DNA of 12,412 nt from UBA7236 sp035439505 (lineage in GTDB: Bacteria > Bacteroidota > Bacteroidia > Chitinophagales > BACL12): assembly GCA_035439505.1 (NCBI GenBank), contig DAORKJ010000104.1:1-12412 (forward strand). The letters run 5' to 3'. The translations under genes and the position numbers were made by a program. A model generated the notes under the pieces. That model searched no databases. It was not told where the DNA came from and saw only the letters and a list, made by a program, of their open reading frames with translations. Numbering within the stretch: the stretch's first letter is position 1; each line of letters opens with the position of its first letter. Positions 8,441-12,412 of the stretch are shown piece after piece.

Positions 8441-10666
8441 ATGAAAGTATTTTCATTTTGCCTGGCTTTATTCGCAGCAAAACTGCTTTCTGCCCAAGTA
8501 CCCTATATCGAATGGCAGAAAACGCTTGGCGGTGAACGGTCCGATCGACTTGTCACCACCCTTCAAACATCTGACGGTGGTTATTTATTAGCTGGATATT
8601 CCGATTCTGACAGCTCAGCACAAAAAACTGAGGATGCCATAGGCCCCGGCTACAATGTTTTTGATGAAGATGATTGGGTGACCTACCATTATGAGTATAC
8701 AGACATTTGGTTGGTGAAATTGGATGCTGATGGCAACTTGGAATGGGAAAATACCATTGGTGGTGATAGAGATGACTTTGTAAGTGCAATGGTGGAGACT
8801 ACAGATGGCGGTTACATAATTGCAGCCAATTCGGAATCTGATATTTCCGGTGATAAAACTGAGGATTGTTGGGCACCCTATTTAAATTCTACCGATTATT
8901 GGATAATTAAATTAGATGCTGATGGAACAATTATGTGGCAAAATACTATTGGCGGGGAATATAAAGATTGGGTAAATTCAATAAAACAAACCGCAGATGG
9001 AGGGTATATATTAGGAGGTTTATCACGTTCGCCAATTTCCGGTGATAAAACCGAAGCAGCATTTTGTGGTGGTGAAGACCTTTGGATAGTTAAATTAAAT
9101 GCATCTGGAACAATTCAATGGCAAAATGCTATTGGGGGTTGTGCAACTGACAGGGTGAATAGTATAGAGCAAACTGCTGATGGCGGATATATTGTTGGTG
9201 CCACTTCTTATTCGGGGAATTATGGCGATAAAACAGAAATTTGTTATGGCAATTCCGATTTTTGGATACTTAAATTAAGTGCAATAGGTACTATAATATG
9301 GCAAAATACAATTGGAGGAAATCACTATGACGACTTAAGCGTAATTCGTCAATTACCTGATGGCAATTTTATTGTAGGCGGAAATTCAGGATCAGATATT
9401 TCTTTCGATAAAACGGAAGCAAATATTGGAAGTAATGATTTTTGGATATTAAAACTGAATTCAACGGGCTCAATCATTTGGCAAAATACAATTGGTGGCG
9501 ATGATTCTGAATCATTGGAAAATATATTACCCACATCTGATGGTGGTTATATTGCGATAGGTTCATCCAGATCTGGAATTTCAGGTGATAAAACAATTGA
9601 AAATTTCGAATTTTATAATTCCGCTGATTACTGGGTGCTTAAATTAGATGCATTCGGCAATATCACATGGCAATCTGCTTATGGTGGTAATGCTGATGAC
9701 TACCCAAAAAACCTGATGCTGACTGATGATGGAGGATTTATGCTTTCCGGTTATTCCTATTCACCTATTTCAGGAAATAAAACAGATGCATCATTAGGAG
9801 AAGAAGATTATTGGGCTATAAAATTATCTCCGGAATGTTTTGCTTCGCCTGAAATTTGTAACACGTTTGATGACAATTGCAATGGATTAATAGATGATGA
9901 TGTCATTGAAACAATTACCATTTCTGCTACCGGTCCAACTGAATTTTGTCAGGGTGGAAATGTAATATTAAATGCAAGCTATTCAGGAACATCTGTCCAA
10001 TGGCAAAAAAATGGTGTTGATATTCCCGGAGCTACATTAGCATCATACACCGCAACTACAAAAGGTAATTATTCTTGTGTAACTACCAGCGATTGTGCAA
10101 CATCAATTTCCGAGACAATATTTGTAAATGTATTTAAAAATCCAAAAGCTATAATTTCAGCAGCAGGGCCAACTACGTTCTGTGTTGGTGGAAATGTTAC
10201 TTTAAATGTTAGTCCGGTTGCGGGATGCAGCTATCAATGGTATAAAGATGCATTACCAATTCCGGGTGCAACAGCAACTAATTATTTGGCAACTACAGCA
10301 GGTATTTATAAATGCCGTGTAACAAAAATAGTCACAGGCTGTTATAAAACTTCTTCAGGAATTACGGTGACAGTGCCATGCAAAGAAAATGCTTCCGCAG
10401 CATTAAATATTTTTTCCATTTTTCCCAACCCTAACAACGGTACATTCACAATTTCAGCAAACTTAATTGCTCCCATTGGAACCAAAACAACAGCAAAATT
10501 AGAAATTTATAACGCCATAGGTCAACTGATATATTACAAGGAATTGCCTGCTACTGGAGACCAATTATACCAACAGGTATCTTTAGATGTGTTTCCCTCA
10601 GGCATTTACCTGGTAAATTTATTGCTCGGAAATGTGCAATCTACACATCAATTAATAATTGAATAA
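8441..10666 (+). CDS. T9SS-exported protein with one seven-repeat propeller, MopE-like motif and two Ig-like domains
   Basis: A 741-residue exported protein. The frame stays open further upstream, but the ATG at 8441 is preferred: it gives a compact signal peptide (MKVFSFCLAL...LLSAQ, residues 1-19) and matches the conserved promoter spacing. Residues 22-464 contain seven repeats of the WQNTIGG...TADGGYIxGG...ISGDKTE...DxWIxKLN type. The first has an extended acidic and aromatic loop (FDEDDWVTYHYEY). A shortened MopE motif (EICNTFDDNCNGLIDDD) is at about 470-487. Two Ig-like domains cover about 490-648 and a type A sorting domain about 657-741 (FSIFPNPNNGTFTIS, LEIYNAIGQLIYY, GIYLVNL, QLIIE). 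It is the single-propeller version of the protein encoded at 297-4145, and its sorting tail is closest to that protein. The Ig code is clearly diverged from the 449-bp block. Surface display is well supported; the ligand is unknown. Confidence 0.9.
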   Translation: MKVFSFCLALFAAKLLSAQVPYIEWQKTLGGERSDRLVTTLQTSDGGYLLAGYSDSDSSAQKTEDAIGPGYNVFDEDDWVTYHYEYTDIWLVKLDADGNLEWENTIGGDRDDFVSAMVETTDGGYIIAANSESDISGDKTEDCWAPYLNSTDYWIIKLDADGTIMWQNTIGGEYKDWVNSIKQTADGGYILGGLSRSPISGDKTEAAFCGGEDLWIVKLNASGTIQWQNAIGGCATDRVNSIEQTADGGYIVGATSYSGNYGDKTEICYGNSDFWILKLSAIGTIIWQNTIGGNHYDDLSVIRQLPDGNFIVGGNSGSDISFDKTEANIGSNDFWILKLNSTGSIIWQNTIGGDDSESLENILPTSDGGYIAIGSSRSGISGDKTIENFEFYNSADYWVLKLDAFGNITWQSAYGGNADDYPKNLMLTDDGGFMLSGYSYSPISGNKTDASLGEEDYWAIKLSPECFASPEICNTFDDNCNGLIDDDVIETITISATGPTEFCQGGNVILNASYSGTSVQWQKNGVDIPGATLASYTATTKGNYSCVTTSDCATSISETIFVNVFKNPKAIISAAGPTTFCVGGNVTLNVSPVAGCSYQWYKDALPIPGATATNYLATTAGIYKCRVTKIVTGCYKTSSGITVTVPCKENASAALNIFSIFPNPNNGTFTISANLIAPIGTKTTAKLEIYNAIGQLIYYKELPATGDQLYQQVSLDVFPSGIYLVNLLLGNVQSTHQLIIE

Positions 10667-10823
10667 AGACATACAAGAACGTTCCTATAAAAGTGTTTTT
10701 CAAGCAAATGGTCGATAAATAAATTTTATTGAATGTAAGGGAATTGAGAGATACTTTTATTACTTTTCAAAAGCAAATTGAAGTTATTTTAAAGATATAT
10801 ATTCCTATTAAAATAAATTAATT
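10667..10823. other. 157-bp intergenic region with a GAACGTTC dyad but no 21-bp repeats
   Basis: The GAACGTTC core found in the two larger palindromes recurs at 10677-10684, 11 bp after the stop codon, but the flanks pair poorly. A run of five T at 10696-10700 follows, so this may be a weak or decayed terminator. Neither ATTTCAC repeats nor a convincing promoter are seen. TATATTCC at 10798-10805 is only a poor -7 match. The next gene could be read through from upstream or use an unrecognised promoter. Confidence 0.35.
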
Positions 10824-12412
10824 ATGAAAATTATTTGTTTCATTCTTTTGACCGCCAGTTCCCTAATTATACATGCACAGTTCCCTGTCTTAAACTGGGA
10901 TAAAACAATTGGGGGACAATATTATGATGTGGTGAGCTCCTTTTTAGAAACTTCGGATGGAAATTTCCTGATAGGAGGAACATCTAATTCAAATGCCTCT
11001 GCATATAAAAGTGAAAATGCATTGGGCATGAATGAATTTGATGAAACAACATTTGATTTCTGGGTAATGAAGGTTAATAGTAGTGGAGAAATATTGTGGG
11101 AAAATACAATTGGAGGTTCAAAAGATGATTATTTATACAGCATAGTTGCCTGTCCAGATGGTGGTTTTATACTTGCCGGAGCATCATATTCTAATATTTC
11201 TTTTGATAAAACTGAAGATTGTAAAGGCAATTATGATTATTGGATTGTAAAAATTGATGATTCAGGTGATGTTTTATGGGATAATACTATTGGTGGAGCA
11301 GCTATAGATTTATTGCATGATATAAAGCTCACAAATGATGGAAATTATATTCTTGCAGGTTATTCGGGTTCCGGAATTTCTGAAGATAAAACGGAAAATT
11401 ATATACCAGGTGGCACATTTCACTGGGATTATTGGGTTATTAAAATAAGCCCAACAGGCGATATTATATGGCAAAATACAATAGGAGGGAACTTTGATGA
11501 TGTTTTGTTAAAAGTAATTCCAACTGATGATGATGGTTTTTTACTTGGTGGTTATTCTAAATCATTACCCGGTTATGATAAAGTTGCTTCATATTACGGA
11601 TTAAATGATATGTGGTTAGTAAAGTTAAACAGTGATGGTTCAATCGCTTGGCAAAAATCATATGGTGGAATGTCAGAAGATTATTTATATTCAATGGTAT
11701 CCTGTTCAGATGGGGGTTACATTTTAGGTGCTCAATCAAAATCTGCTATTTCCGGAGTTAAAACTGAAGGTGTTGTTGGGGGTGGAGTTGCTTATGATTA
11801 CTGGGTCGTGAAAATTGATTCAATTGGTAATATTGAATGGCAGAACACAATCGGTTCAAACATTCAAGATCATTTATATTTTGTAACAGAATCAGAAGAA
11901 GGTAATGCATATTATGTTTGTGGGGATTCGGATTTTGGCATTTCAGGTGATAAAACTGATGCAGGGAATGGAGGAACTGATTATTGGATATTAAAATTAG
12001 ATTCATCGGGGAGCATAATTTGGCAGAACGCTTACGGTGGTATTTCCGATGATGAATTAGAGGCCGGTTTTTTTACTGAGGATGGAATGTTATTGCTAGG
12101 AGGAATATCTTTTTCCGGTATCTCTGGGGATAAAACACAAGCACATTTAGGTGATGGAGATATGTGGATAATTTCAATAGAAGGAATGCCTTGTATTCCG
12201 GTTGCCGAACTCTGCAATACCCTCGACGATGATTGTAATGGTTTAATTGATGATGATGTAGTAGAAACAATTAATATCACTGCTACCGGTCCAACCGAAT
12301 TTTGTCAGGGCGGTAGCGTGCCACTCACTGCGATCTACTCCGGTACTTCCTTACAATGGCAAAAAAATGGCACCAATATTCCCGGTGCAACATTGGCATC
12401 TTACACTGCAAC
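10824..12412 (+). CDS. Fourth paralogue: seven-repeat propeller, MopE-like motif and start of Ig-like domain (3' end outside window)
   Basis: The frame is open from ATG 10824 to the window edge, 529 codons. The signal peptide is residues 1-19 (MKIICFILLT...IIHAQ). Seven repeats follow to about residue 456, starting with NWDKTIGG and ending with ISGDKTQAHLGDGDMWIISI, with the usual SDGGYILG, GDKTE and DYWxxKxD landmarks. The third repeat has an extended loop (ENYIPGGTFHWDYW). A shortened MopE motif (ELCNTLDDDCNGLIDDD) and the first Ig-like domain (EFCQGGSVPL, LQWQKNG) then run off the end. By analogy, a second Ig-like domain and a T9SS tail should follow. The stretch coding ELCNTLDD is nearly identical in bases to that at 297-4145, including C-ending codons unusual for this region, which suggests exchange of sequence between the two genes. 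Confidence 0.9.
   Translation, partial: MKIICFILLTASSLIIHAQFPVLNWDKTIGGQYYDVVSSFLETSDGNFLIGGTSNSNASAYKSENALGMNEFDETTFDFWVMKVNSSGEILWENTIGGSKDDYLYSIVACPDGGFILAGASYSNISFDKTEDCKGNYDYWIVKIDDSGDVLWDNTIGGAAIDLLHDIKLTNDGNYILAGYSGSGISEDKTENYIPGGTFHWDYWVIKISPTGDIIWQNTIGGNFDDVLLKVIPTDDDGFLLGGYSKSLPGYDKVASYYGLNDMWLVKLNSDGSIAWQKSYGGMSEDYLYSMVSCSDGGYILGAQSKSAISGVKTEGVVGGGVAYDYWVVKIDSIGNIEWQNTIGSNIQDHLYFVTESEEGNAYYVCGDSDFGISGDKTDAGNGGTDYWILKLDSSGSIIWQNAYGGISDDELEAGFFTEDGMLLLGGISFSGISGDKTQAHLGDGDMWIISIEGMPCIPVAELCNTLDDDCNGLIDDDVVETINITATGPTEFCQGGSVPLTAIYSGTSLQWQKNGTNIPGATLASYTA

Noticed and set aside
10696..10778. Two similar TTTTCAA..GCAAAT stretches upstream of the fourth gene as an operator pair
   Set aside because: The match needs a gap, the spacing is not helical, and the region is so AT-rich that such similarity is expected by chance.
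11557..12280. Minus-strand open frames, also at 5978-6163, 6393-6752, 7318-7500, 7834-8025, 8553-8789 and 9349-9534
   Set aside because: They are antisense shadows of the repeat-coding genes, rich in His, Ile and Gln from the complement of repeated codons, without recognisable domains.
1..12412. tRNA, rRNA, riboswitch, transposase, integrase or toxin-antitoxin genes
   Set aside because: None were recognised by reading both strands. Nearly all the DNA is accounted for by the five coding regions.

Overview
The window looks like Bacteroidota DNA. It is AT-rich, every gene is on the + strand, start codons lack strong Shine-Dalgarno sequences, and each gene with its end inside the window closes on a type A sorting domain of the type IX secretion system (T9SS). 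That sorting signal is essentially restricted to Bacteroidota. I cannot assign a genus from this sequence.

Layout: (1) 1-87 is the last 29 codons of an upstream T9SS cargo gene. (2) 88-296 holds a perfect 46-bp palindrome with a T-run (terminator), then a promoter region with two ATTTCAC repeats 21 bp apart. (3) 297-4145 is a 1282-aa secreted protein with two seven-repeat propellers, MopE-like Cys/Asp motifs, two Ig-like domains and a sorting tail. (4) 4199-8224 is a 1341-aa protein with the same plan, but its two propellers are made of FG-GAP (integrin-alpha-like) calcium-loop repeats. The 53-bp gap suggests co-transcription with the gene before it. (5) 8225-8440 repeats the palindrome-then-promoter arrangement. 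(6) 8441-10666 is a 741-aa protein with one seven-repeat propeller and the same C-terminal half. (7) 10824 to the window end is a fourth paralogue, cut inside its first Ig-like domain.

The window is therefore a tandem family of large exported proteins, probably cell-surface or released, sharing one modular plan: signal peptide, then one or two (seven-bladed propeller + MopE-like motif) units, then Ig, Ig and the T9SS tail. The C-terminal delivery half is kept while the N-terminal display part varies in fold (FG-GAP versus a WQNTIGG/DYW-type repeat), propeller number and loop length. No enzyme, transporter or regulator is visible, so adhesion, matrix or metal binding are inferences from domain types only.

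The most notable observations are: a 449-bp block identical at every base in two neighbouring genes and in the same reading frame; six propeller arrays that each contain exactly seven repeats; two promoters whose 21-bp-spaced direct repeats and -7-like boxes sit at exactly the same distance from their start codons; a GAACGTTC dyad downstream of three genes; and a 70% GC inverted-repeat insert inside the coding linker of the second complete gene.
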